This document shows positions 10,272 through 20,258 of a stretch of DNA of 64,000 nucleotides, one piece after another. A program made the translations under genes and the position numbers. Origin of the DNA: Salvia splendens. Taxonomy: Eukaryota; Streptophyta; Magnoliopsida; Lamiales; Lamiaceae. How positions within the stretch are numbered: the first letter of the stretch is position 1; each line of letters opens with the position of its first letter. The notes beneath the pieces were generated by a model, which worked only from the letters and a program-made list of their open reading frames with translations, was not told the DNA's origin and ran no database searches. The DNA is taken from contig NC_056045.1 in assembly GCF_004379255.2 (NCBI RefSeq), forward strand, positions 6,048,560 through 6,112,559. The letters run 5' to 3'.

Positions 10272-12000
10272 ATGCCTTCGGATTATTATGACAACGAGGA
10301 GGAATCGTCGCGACCACATGAATATACTACCCAGTAAATCGGTCAGATGTTTCACGATATGCAAATGCGCCAAGCCAAATATGAAAAGAAGATGATGGGG
10401 CACAAACACGAGCAGGAGGCTTTTGCTCGTCAACAGACCATCACGAATCGGAATATTGATGACTCGCTGGCTAACTTAGCAGCGTCCTTACGCACTAGGT
10501 AGGCGATGCAACCTGTTGCCGCGATTGCTGCCCCGACCACACGTGGCTGGACCCTTCCGCCGTTCATCACTACGAAGCCCATCGACTTTGACCCAGATAA
10601 CCACCCCAAATTGACCACAGGCGCGCCGCACTTTTCCAAAGAACATGTGGTTAAATGGATTCGCAAGATATAAAAATACTACAACCACAGTTTCACGCCT
10701 TTCCAGGACAGACTTTCCTTGACATTGTTTTTATTTGACGATGCGGCCGAGGAATGGTTATCTTATTGGGAGGACAACACACCCACCAAGACCTGGGACG
10801 CCTTCTTATTGGCGGTTATAAAGCGATTCGACCCCGACCTTTATATGGATTATGTCGGGCATCTCGCTACACTCAGACAAACATCGACAGTGAAATAAAA
10901 GACGGAGTTTAAATCAATGCTTCAGAAGGCAGATAATGTGGGTGATTCGACCCTCACATCGTTATTTATAGCCGGCCTCAAGCCATCCCTCAAACACGAG
11001 CTCCTCACGAGACGACCGGCCACACTCCAAGACGCCTTCGCCTCGGCTCAACAGCTGGCAGTGAGTCAGTCCGCCGCGAACCCACCATATGCACCAAGAC
11101 AGTCGCGGTCTTCTCGCAACAACCATTCAGCCATTCCGGGCGAGTCAGTCACCAAACGAGATGGTCAACCAGACCAGTGACCCCAGCGCAATGGGCAGCC
11201 CCCGCGCGACTATCCTGTGGTCCATATCTCAACAGTGGAACGTGCGGAACAGACTCGACAGGGCATCTGTTGGTGGTGCCCGGAGAAACACTCTCGAGCT
11301 CATGTCTGTGCCAAGAAATTCTATGCACTGATGGGTGTAGATGATGAAGACGAGGAGATCCCAGTGTATGACGATACAAACGTGGAGGATGATGGTGAGA
11401 ATATGGCAATTTGTGGTGATGTCTCACGAGTTCTCGTCCTGTACCCTAAGATCAAGCCTCGTTCTATTTGCTTGCACGGACGAATTAATGGCTCTTCGGT
11501 GTTTATATTGATCGACGGCGGCAGTACCCACAACTTTATCCAACCCACCGTCGCGGAAAAGCTAAGTCTTCCTATCAATGTTATTTCTCCGTTTCGAGTG
11601 TTTGCTGGTGATGGGGCATCATTAAAATGTGTCTTCGCATGTTTTAACACCCCGGTTACATTGCAGGGGCACCGGTTTGAGATCGACTTATTTATTCACC
11701 AAGTCAAGGGCCCGGATATTATTTTGGGAGTGAAATGGCTGCAGGATTTGAGCGATATCACAAAGAACTTCCGGAATCTCACTATGAAGTTTGGTTAGAA
11801 TAATCAGCCAGTGTTTTTGCGAGGGGAAGATGCACCCCCGCGCCCAATCTCTTATAACAGTTTGTTTTCTCTCATGGGCACAGAGACCGAGGCAGACATC
11901 TTCGAACGGTACAACCTGATACCTCAACCCCGACCTCGGGCTCCGCCAAGGCTGATCCAGATTTGGACACCATCCTTTCTGACTTCACATCAGTTTTGAT
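10272..12000 (+). pseudogene. Gypsy copy B gag and protease, interrupted by stops
   Basis: From ATG 10272 the frame reads an N-terminal Gag region with many stops. It includes a retrotransposon Gag core (DAAEEWLSYWEDN; WDAFLLAVIKRFDPDLY; LFIAGLKPSLKHEL), a zinc knuckle of chromovirus type (GICWWCPEKHSRAHVC), and an aspartic-protease segment (VFILIDGGSTHNFIQP). Premature stops occur at about 10336, 10501, 10672, 10897, 11178 and 11797. Several look like Gln or Arg codons hit by C-to-T change. The protease motif reads DGG where D-S/T-G is expected. Confidence 0.8.
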
Positions 12001-14810
12001 CTTCCGTCGAAGTTGCCACCAACCCGTCAATGGGACCATCGGATCCATCTGCCGGCAGGGACAAAACCTGTTAATGTTCGACCTTATCGCGACCCCTATT
12101 TCCAAAAAATGGAGATCGAACGGCAAATTCTTGAGATGCTTAAAAAGGAGGTGATACAACTCAGCACAAGTCCTTCTCATCCCCAGTACTCTTGGGCTGC
12201 AAAAAAGACGGCACTTTTCGCTTTTGTGTCGACTACAGGGCTCTAAAGGCAGCAACCACACCCGACCACTTCCCTATCCCTACTGCAGATGAACTTTGTG
12301 ATGAACTCCATGCAGCGCGGGTATTTTCTAAGTTGGATTTGCGCTCCGGCTATCACCAAATCCGGATGCACGCGGAAGATGTCCACAAAACGACTTTTCG
12401 CACCCATTACGGCCATTATGAATTCCTCGTCATGCCATTCAGGCTCACTAACGCCCCGTCGACATTTCAAGCCACCATGAACAACCTATATCAGCCGTTC
12501 TTGCGACGCTTCGTGATCGTTTTCTTCAATGACACAGTGTATAGCGCTTCGGCTGACGATCACAGGCTCCACCTCCGACAGGTTCTTAAAATCCTCCAAG
12601 ATAACACTTTTTTCATCAAGAGGTCCAAATGTGCTTTTGGGGTTCGGACTATTGACTACGTAGGCCATATTATCTCGACCGGCCAGCTCCTAGCCGATCC
12701 AGCGAAATTGGAGGCCATGCAGGCGTGGCCATCGCCTTCTAATGTGAAACAACTCTAGGGATTCCTTCGCCTCACATGCTATTACCGCAGATTTGTCAAG
12801 AACTACCCCATTATTGCCTCACCTCTCACTGAACTCTTGAAGAAATATGCCTTCTCTAGGACCGACTCAGCTTCGCAGAGCTTTGCCGCACTAAAGGAGG
12901 CCATGTGTTCGGCCCCTATGCTAAGGCTGCCCACTTTTGAGCTTCCCTTTGTCATAGAAATTGATCCTTCCAACCTCGGCATTGGCGCCGTGTTACTTCA
13001 GGAGAATCACCCTCTCGCCTATTTCAGTAAGAAGTTGGGACCGCACCGTCGTTTGGCTTCGACATATCATAAAGAGCTTTATGCCATTGTTGAGGCAGTT
13101 CAGAAATGGAGACAATATTTGTTGGGACGGGAATTTATGATCCGCAGTTATCAACGCAGCTTGAAGGATTTACTAACGCAAGTGGTCCAGACACCCGATC
13201 AGCAGTTTTACATGCGAAAATTGATGGGCTTCCAATTTCGCATAGAATACAAATCTGGGGCGTCTAATAAAGTTTTCGATGCCCTATCTCGTCAGGTGGA
13301 CGAGCTGCATGTAGGCGACCCGAGTCTCCTCGTCTTATTCACACGGCCGGCAGTCGCAATCATCGACACGATCCGGCTTGAGAATTCTTTGCTGGACGAA
13401 ATGTGCGAGTTGCAGAAGTTGGTGGCAGAGGGTCACGCTTCGACGCACATTTCTGTGCAAGATGGGATCATCCACTTTAAACGCCGCATGTTCCTCACTA
13501 GGGACTCTTCCGCTATCCCAGCCATTTTGGCTGAGTGCAACGACGCCCCGACGGCTGGCCACCCCGGCGCTCGTCGCACGCTTGCTCGTGTGGCAGGATC
13601 CTTCTATTGGGCAGGGATGAGATCCGACGTCAATAATTATGTTGCGGCTTGCGTGACCTGTCAAGCGACAAAGTACGTCCGAGACAAGCTAAACGGTTCG
13701 ATCCAACCGTTTCCAATCCCGGACATGGTGTGGGAGGCGGCCTCAACAGATTTCATCGTCGGTCTTCCTAAATCGCAGGGTTACACGGCAGTGATGGTGG
13801 TGGTTGACAGATTGTCGAAATACGCCCATTTCGGGGCTTTGAAACCGGGCTTTGATGCGCCAAGGGTAGCCCGCTTGTTTGTGGACACGGTGGTCAAACT
13901 TTATGGATTTCTAAAGAAGCTTCTCTCCGATAGGGACTCTATTTTCATGAGTGGTTTTTGGGATGAATTAATTTCACTCAGCGGTACAAAATTGCAATTC
14001 ACCACTGAGTAATACGCTCAAACGAATGGCCAATCGGAGGTCACTAATCGAGCTTTGGAGCAGTACCTCCGAGCTTATACATTTGACTGCCCGCGGTGTT
14101 GGTCGCAGTTGCTTCCATGGGCAGAATTAGCTATGAACTGCTCGTTTAATGTGAGCATGGGCATGTCGCATTACGAGGCCCTTTACGGACATGAACCACC
14201 CAATTTATTTGACACATATTCACGGCCTTCTCACAATGCGGAGGTGGCTGAATTGCTGGAGGAGCGCGAGACCTTACTGCGATAGTTGAAGGCGCGGCTT
14301 CGCCATGCTCAATCGCTTATGGCTGCGCAGGCGAATCGCCACCGTAAGGATGTGGAGTTCGCGGTGGGCGACCGCTTGTGGCTTCGCCTTCGACCTTATC
14401 GTCAGCATTCAGTGGGGAGGCCGATATCTGCCAAGTTGGGACGTCATTACTATGGACCATTTCAGATTACCGAGAGGATCGGCAAAGTGGCCTACCGACT
14501 TCAGCTTCCCGTGGAAAGCCACATTAATGATGTCTTCCACGTTTCGTTGCTTAAGCCTTTTATCAGCTCGCCGTCCTGTGGAACGCCAGTCGCCTTACCA
14601 CCAGAATTGTTACAAGGTCACCCGCTTGACACACCAGTTCGGGCTGTTGAGGAACGCACAATGTTGGTTGATGGTGTTTCGCAGGTGCAATGTCTTGTGC
14701 ATTGGGCGTCTGATGTGAATGGTGCACCCTCTTGGGAGTCAGCAGCACAGTTAGTGAAGGATTTTCCCCATTTGCGCCTTGAGGACAAGTTGTTTTTCAT
14801 CGGGGGGAGT
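12001..14810 (+). pseudogene. Gypsy copy B pol: RT, RNase H, integrase, chromodomain-like region
   Basis: RT starts near 12060 (NVRPYRDPYFQKMEIERQIL) and continues through FRFCVDYRALKAAT (frame change near 12190) and KLDLRSGYHQIRM. Its active-site segment is VFFNDTVYS, where FFDD is expected, so one catalytic Asp is now Asn. RNase H covers about 12900-13290 (LGIGAVLLQENHPLAYFSKKL). The integrase zinc region and core cover about 13440-14190 (STDFIVGLPKSQGY, DRDSIF). The C-terminal part has YYGPFQITERIGKVAYRL and LVHWASDVNGAPSWE. Lesions include TAG near 12757, TAA at 14010-14012 (shared with copy A) and TAG near 14283. Nonfunctional. Confidence 0.85.
14801..14810 (+). promoter_or_regulatory. 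Polypurine tract of gypsy copy B
   Basis: CGGGGGGAGT lies directly against the 3' LTR start and would prime plus-strand synthesis. Copy A has a slightly longer G/A run here, which changes the reading frame entering the LTR. Confidence 0.6.
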
Positions 14811-15241
14811 TGATAGGGACCCCGACAAGAGCTTACATGAGTCGACCGATGAAGATGACAAACCAGAACGCATCGAGCAGCCAGGCGAACACAACCAGCC
14901 AAATACGCAGATTATATTAAATATTAGTTAGATTTGGTATTATATTATTTTTGCTTATTTTCCTTTCCAGACATTGTTATTTACTAAATTAGCTAGAGTT
15001 AAATCTTCTTGGATTGTCTTCTTGATTCTTTCCAGAGACGTAAAGTCGAATCAAGTAGGGAGAATTCTATAAATTATAGAATTCCCATTAGATCGAGTCA
15101 TTGAGAAATAAAAATAAATTTTTTTTCTCTTCCCTTGCTCTCTTTTTCTTTCGGTAAACCCTTAACATCAAAACTAGTGTTCATCGATCAATCTTTCAAT
15201 TTGCGTGCTCTCTCAATCGATAGGATAACTGGATCCTATCA
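14811..15241 (+). repeat. 3' LTR of gypsy copy B
   Basis: This 431-bp LTR has TGATAGG/CCTATCA ends. It matches 9786-10220 with scattered substitutions and small indels, indicating an old insertion. Confidence 0.85.
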
Positions 15242-15246
15242 TTGCA

Positions 15247-15726
15247 GATATGAAGTTTCTGGGTGACGATGAACAATATCTTACAGTTGCTACAAGTGTT
15301 GAACATGTAACTAAATCTTGTCAAGATTCATGTAACTCTTAAAAAAAATTAGGCCACATGGGAGCTATTGGTGGTGTTGCTTTCTCGAAGAAAAACAGGA
15401 ACTTTTGCATCAACGGTAGTAGGTAAATATCTTACAAATATAAGGAATTTTGAATTTTCTTCTTTTTTGAATATTTATCATTCACATGTTTGTAGAGAAA
15501 TCTGATTTGGAATAAGTATTGCAGCTAGTTGTTCATAATCTTGAAATGAACAAACTAACATGTTGATCTTTTCAAATTGTGTTAACACCATGTATCTCTG
15601 AGAGTTGCTTCCTGCATTTTCTTGGTTTAGTGATCGGACATTGAAGGTTTGGAGCTTTGATGGAGAAGCTGGAAGTGGCAGCCAATGACAAAGACATAAA
15701 CTCGTTAGCAGTGGTTCCAAGGTTAG
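15247..15726 (+). pseudogene. WD40-repeat (TBL3/UTP13-like) gene fragment
   Basis: Directly beside the gypsy LTR, an exon-like stretch reads MKFLGDDEQYLTVATSVE. After a stop it continues GHMGAIGGVAFSKKNRNFC and ends at a donor (AG/GTAAAT, 15423). A 208-base intron ends ...TTTAG at 15630. The next exon reads (S)DRTLKVWSFDG, then in a shifted frame NDKDINSLAVVP. These match my memory of the WD40 region of the small-subunit processome protein TBL3/UTP13, which acts in nucleolar rRNA processing. Blocks are missing between VE and KSC, and there are stops and a frameshift. Because an intron remains, this is a genomic fragment rather than a retrocopy. Confidence 0.62.
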
Positions 15727-16549
15727 AAAATTAAACAAAACTGGAAGACGCTCGTTGTGGCCCCACTTAACACATATCTGAGAGAAGCAGCAGAAGCGAA
15801 ATCATCAAATAAATAACTTTCCCTTGTTTCCTTTGAGAAGGAAGAGATTTGTTTACTCTTGGAATACGTAACAGAATGGAATACAAAACCAAAGCTCTGC
15901 CATATAGCCCAGTTTGTTCTGCATCAACTATTTTGATGGTCGAAGGTGGCGATGATATCCGTTTGATTGGCATTGGAAGTAATGTATGTATGCCTTTGCC
16001 CCAACAAAATTTTTGTTGTTTGTTTGCAAATGTGGAAAGCTGGCATATGGAATCAATCCGGGTCGGGCTAGTGGGCCACATGGGAATGCTTAAACGAGAC
16101 AACCCGGATGGTCTAAATCTGTCTGCTGGGTATGGGGCCTGTTTGTCCTAACTTCAGAAACAAACAGCCTGTTGTAACTTTATCTCATTAATGAAACGCG
16201 TTCTACAACAAATGCATAGGTCTACAACAAATGATAATAAGTAGTACTAGTATAGTATAAAGTTTTATTTGGTGAATTTATTGTATTTTCTTTTGAATTA
16301 CACATATTTGGTGTGGTGGTTGATGTTTGTGGTATTAATTGACTGACATGGTGAAGCTGTAACCGTTAAATAGTATGGGCAGCGTGTACGACAGCTCACT
16401 AGTGTTTGCTTTGTGTTCATTTAATTCATCAACATTTGTCCAAAGAGGGCTGGCTCTCTTTGGAGTTGTGGTAGATCAAAGTTCTAACTCTCTACTCTTT
16501 GAGATTGATGGTTATCCAAGGATTTCTCTGTCCGAAGAGGGCCCTATAA
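15727..16549. other. Intergenic stretch, no gene recognised
   Basis: AT-rich DNA. A 100-codon frame at 15849-16151 has no recognisable domain. Stop-rich surroundings and possible continuity with the broken WD40 fragment suggest degenerate DNA. Confidence 0.5.
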
Positions 16550-16795
16550 GAACATCCACAATGGCACCTAGCGCACCGCCTAGCCGAGCGCCGGCGCTAG
16601 GCGGTCGCTAGACGAACCATTGGAGGATCCGAAAACCGCCGAGCGGTTTTCCGGATATCAATTCGCCTAGTGCTAGGCGGTCAAAAACCGTTGGGCTATG
16701 CGCTGGGCGATCCGCTCGGCTCCATTGCAGCGCCCGGATCGCCCAGCGCATAGCCTAGCGGATTTTTTATTTTTTATTTTTAATTTTCGAAACAC

Positions 16796-16803
16796 TATAT
16801 ATA
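16796..16803 (+). promoter_or_regulatory. TATA box in the deleted Harbinger element
   Basis: TATATATA lies 89 bp upstream of the small ORF at 16892, in the same position relative to the left end and ORF as in the larger element. Confidence 0.4.
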
Positions 16804-16891
16804 CGCGATTTGCACTTCATTTTCATTCGCACCACTTGTATTAACGAGTACTCTCTCTATCTTAATTTCTGTACAAGATCAACACCGAGAA

Positions 16892-17035
16892 ATGGATCTG
16901 AACAACGAGCCTAGTTCAGGGACGAGCGGTTCTCAAACTCCCCCAATCCCCATTGGAGGCGGATGGAATCAGATGCCCGGGTACTACAACATGTACCCGT
17001 GGCAGCAGATACTACAACTTGTATATGTCTCGTAA
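16892..17035 (+). pseudogene. 47-residue remnant of a Harbinger ORF1
   Basis: The frame starts ATG GAT CTG and reads a Ser/Pro/Gly-rich N-terminus (NNEPSSGTSGSQTPPIP), then GGWNQMPGYYNMYPWQQ, and stops at TAA 17033-17035. The N-termini of Myb-like ORF1 proteins in these elements are of this type. The DNA-binding region is absent, and the ORF runs directly into the right subterminal repeats, so an internal deletion removed the rest. Confidence 0.5.
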
Positions 17036-17258
17036 ATTAAATTCCGTATATTGTGTTATTAGTGATGTGGCTATTGATGTGGCTGGGCTATTTATGATGT
17101 GGCTAGGCTATGGCTGGGCTATTTATGATGAGTTAGGAGGATTTTTAGTATTGATGATGTGGCAGGAGGAGTTTGTGGTTAGGCTATGGCTGGGCTATTG
17201 CTGGGCTATTCCTATCGTGGATGCTCTAAATGACGGCTGTCGACGGACTTTCGTTATA

Positions 17259-17457
17259 CTCCATCCGATTTCTAAAAATATGGACTCTGATAATAATATT
17301 GATTTAATGCAAAAATTGATAAAGTATGAAAAGCAAATGAAAAAATAAGTAAAGTAAGAAAAAAGAAAAAGAAAAAGTAGTGAAAATAGAAAGTTTCTTC
17401 TTTTAGGAAATGTACGAAAAGAGAAAAGTTTTTGCTATTTCTTGAAAAAAGATGGAG
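17259..17457. mobile_element. Stowaway-type MITE
   Basis: 199 bp, bounded by TA dinucleotides. It begins CTCCATCCGATTTCTAAAA and ends AAAAAAGATGGAG, so the termini are short inverted repeats of the Tc1/mariner Stowaway type. No coding capacity. Confidence 0.65.
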
Positions 17458-18049
17458 TATGTATTTTACTAAATGTGGAGCTTCTTCCCTCTAACTTACG
17501 TATACATCGAAAATAGACTACGATTTGAGAACATTGATATAATCATCCGGGTGTTGACAATAAACCAAGTCTTTAGACTAACTATGTGGTTCACTTCAAA
17601 CACCACGACTACTCAGTTGCTGCACATTCTTGTCTTTCACACTGACACGATAATGATTTGAGTATACGTATCCTTCTTATTCTATCAGACTGCTCTTGAA
17701 TTCTTTTGCATTCCCAAACTTATGATGATACCGCCTATTTTCCTCTTCAACATGAAGACATACAATGATGTAATTATGATGATCCCATCTATTTTCCTTT
17801 TCAGCATGAAGACATACAATGTTGTCTTTTGGGTTCATTTCATTTTGCTAGTGCTTGAAGCAATTCATGAAATCCCCCAATCACTAAGGAAGATTTTCGA
17901 CTATTTTTGCAATAAGTATCTGGTTTGGTAAATTACCCTTTCAACATGGACGCCGTGGATTATAATTTGCAAGCTTTTCCATTTTCGCCATCACTAAATG
18001 AAAGTGCACCATCTTGTAGTCTTAAAAGATTCATACTTCTACTTATATA
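17458..18049. other. Intergenic, no gene recognised
   Basis: AT-rich. It contains an imperfect direct repeat of about 66 bp (TATGATGATACCGCC... and TATGATGATCCCATC..., about 17720-17840, each ending in a GAAGACATACAATG block). No gene seen. Confidence 0.5.
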
Positions 18050-18274
18050 CTAGTCCCTCTATTTCCTAATAAAAGTCTATTTGGTTTCGGCATGGATTTT
18101 AAGAAATATATAAAAAATGGGTTGAATAAGTTAAAAGAATATATATCCTACTTATATAATAGTTTTATAATAAAATGCGGGACCTGCTTACCATTTATGG
18201 TAAAAGTGAAATATGACTCTTAATTGGGACAGACGAAATGGCAAAATATGACTTTTAATGAAGGACGGTGGAAG
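18050..18274. mobile_element. Stowaway-type MITE
   Basis: About 225 bp between TA dinucleotides. It begins CTAGTCCCTCTATTTCCTAA and ends TTAATGAAGGACGGTGGAAG, related to the CTCCCTCCGTCC Stowaway terminus. The interior motif TTTTATAATAAAATG is shared with the MITE at 18999. Confidence 0.6.
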
Positions 18275-18998
18275 TATATCCATAAGTGCAGAAATTGGAA
18301 GGTCACTATCAAGACAATCCAATTGACAAGGTTGCTTATAGCCAATCAAAAAATAACTAAAGGCTTTAGTATTGTGAAGGTCTGATAGAAATTTATAATA
18401 TAGACAAGACTGAGAATTTCGAGTACTAAAATTTATAATGTAGATAAGACTAAGAATTTCGAGTTCAAATTTCATTAAATAAATCCGAATAATAGTCTCT
18501 CGTGTTAACTACAAATTGCTTATTAACTGTATCAGGATAAGAGTCTTATCTGGATATAAATCGATTATCTTTAAATCAAATTAGCATGGTTGCAATTTGA
18601 TTTGAATGGATTTACTTTGTCATTTATTCCCGAATATGTGATGATGCTATTTGTGAAAAGAGCCAAATACACATGCCCCAAAAGCCAAACCAAACACCTA
18701 CAGTTGAGAAACCGCACGTTTTTTTCCTACCAAACTTTTTCATTTTCTTCTGAATTATGGCTCTAATTCTCTCTCTCAGTGTCTCTCATCATTGCATTCT
18801 GCAAGTGGAATCAATCATTAACAATACTATATTTTAAATTTTTGAACTGCTCTTTTTATAGGCCAACCTTTTTGATACAAATCCGAAAAATATGAATTTT
18901 CGTAAATATTAAATACTATTATTTAATCTGACATGTTACATCCATGATTAAAAGCTTCTAGACCATTATCTTGGCGACTATTAAGAAGAAAAATAATA
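18275..18998. other. Intergenic, no gene recognised
   Basis: AT-rich DNA. Two copies of a phrase like AAATTTATAATRTAGAYAAGACTRAGAATTTCGAG occur around 18390-18465. Nothing else is supported. Confidence 0.45.
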
Positions 18999-19238
18999 CT
19001 CCCACCGTCCCTAATAATTTGTCACCATTTGACCCGGCACGGGTTTTAAGAAATGTAATAGAAGATCGGTTGAAAAAATTGGTGGCTTGCGAGTTCTAAT
19101 TTTATATATTAGTTTTATAATAAAATGTGAGTGTGAATGAGTTAGTGGAATGTAGGATCCACTACCATGATAAAAGTGAAAGGTGACAAATTTTTAAGGA
19201 CGAATGAAAAAGGAAATAGTTGACAAATTTTCAGGGAC
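18999..19238. mobile_element. Stowaway-type MITE, right end decayed
   Basis: Starts CTCCCACCGTCCCTAATAAT after TA. The right end reads TGACAAATTTTCAGGGAC, complementary to the left end but lacking the last bases. The interior has TTTTATAATAAAATGTGAG. Confidence 0.6.
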
Positions 19239-19247
19239 TAACAGTTC

Positions 19248-19317
19248 ATGTCAAATTGGAATGCTTCAATCCTAGTCAACTTATGTCAAATTGGAATGCT
19301 TCAATCCTAGTCAACTT
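19248..19317. repeat. 35-bp perfect tandem duplication
   Basis: Units 19248-19282 and 19283-19317 are identical; each begins ATGTCAAATTGGAATGCTTC. A recent small duplication beside the MITE end. Confidence 0.9.
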
Positions 19318-19625
19318 TATTCAATAATTCAACTGTGCTCTCTGTTCTGTAAAATTGATATTGGACTGACTACAAGCAGAAAGATTTAATGTGATCTTTA
19401 AAATTAATAAGTCAAATTTTGTTTTACAAATAGTTCAATTTTTACATTTCAATGCACATCGTGAGAGGTAAAATTAGGCGATTAAATATTATTTCATTCT
19501 TAAAATAACTATGAAGATAATTACACAGCAAAATTTAATGAAACAACTGTGTTAGCATCTTGACTAACTTTAATTATTTCAATAGCGTAGAGAAGACTAA
19601 TTGCTGCTACTATTTGTAGAACTGT

Positions 19626-19880
19626 CCTCTTCATAACCCATAATAACGACCATAAATCATAATTTATTTGGTAAAATATTTCTCCTACATTCAATAGGAA
19701 TAGTAGCATATGGTCTCTTCATAATTTATAATAACAACTATGAATCACAATTTAGTTGGTAAAATATTTTTCCTACCTCCAATAGGAATAGTAGCAGCTG
19801 GCCTCTTCATAGCTCATAATACCGACTATCACAATTTAGTTAATAAAACGTATTTCTATATTTAATAGATTGGGGCACGA
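19626..19880. repeat. Three imperfect 88-bp tandem units
   Basis: Units start at 19626, 19714 and 19802 with (C/T)CTCTTCAT. They share CATAATAACRAC..., TAGTTGGTAAAATATTT and CAATAGGAATAGTAGCA. The third unit has diverged. Noncoding. Confidence 0.75.
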
Positions 19881-19954
19881 ATAATCTTCAGAGGGTTAGA
19901 TGAGAATCATTATTGATTCTTTTTGAAAAAAGAAATGAAAAACACAGAACTATT

Positions 19955-20165
19955 TGTTAAGAAAGGAAAGATTGTAATTAAGATTAATTACCTAAATCAC
20001 GTAATTGACAAAATAAGTTTCATAGAATAGGATTATTCTTTTCCCTTGTGCAAGACTTATCATGTATATTGTTTTCTACTCCCTATTTAAAAGGAACTAT
20101 ATTCAATGGAATCATCATCCTTTTCTACAAACTATTTTTTATGTCTTCTTCTGTACCGCTTAACA
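19955..20165 (+). repeat. 5' LTR of copia element 1
   Basis: 211 bp, beginning TGTTAAGAAAGG and ending CCGCTTAACA, with terminal inverted repeat TGTTAAG/CTTAACA. It contains CTATTTAAAAGG, a possible TATA region. Confidence 0.82.
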
Positions 20166-20180
20166 TGGTACCAGAGTAGG
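20166..20180 (+). promoter_or_regulatory. Primer binding site of copia element 1
   Basis: TGGTACCAGAGTAGG directly follows the 5' LTR. It is close to TGGTATCAGAGC, the usual plant site for the initiator tRNA-Met 3' end. Confidence 0.7.
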
Positions 20181-20258
20181 ACTCAGAAACATATCATCAT
20201 CGTCCCTAACCTCTCTCGATCCTATAGCCAAAATCTGCAGAAAACCACCCAATAAACC

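Larger units (their letters stand above)
9786..15241 (+). mobile_element. Ty3/gypsy chromovirus-like element, copy B, full length but decayed
   Basis: The element runs from LTR 9786-10220 through a gag-pol internal region to LTR 14811-15241. The order is gag, zinc knuckle, protease, RT, RNase H, integrase, chromodomain-like tail. This places it in Ty3/gypsy and suggests the chromovirus branch. The left LTR is shared with copy A, giving a tandem array. Both copies carry disabling lesions. The sequence after the right LTR is TTGCA; its left-hand duplicate cannot be tested because the outer LTR is missing. Confidence 0.82.
16550..17226 (+). mobile_element. Deleted PIF/Harbinger-type element
   Basis: The element is 677 bp, with ends GAACATCCACAATGGC and (reverse complement of the right end) GAGCATCCACGATAGG, flanked by TAA at 16547-16549 and 17227-17229. 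The terminal core CATCCRCAATGG matches the element at 3276-5011. The left arm contains palindromic CGCCTAGCG-type repeats. The right arm has repeated GGCTGGGCTAT and GATGTGGC units. It keeps a promoter and a truncated ORF1 start and lacks a transposase. Confidence 0.78.

Noticed and set aside
15849..16151. 100-codon plus-strand ORF
   Set aside because: No domain, splice context or codon pattern to support it. It sits in degenerate sequence beside a pseudogene.
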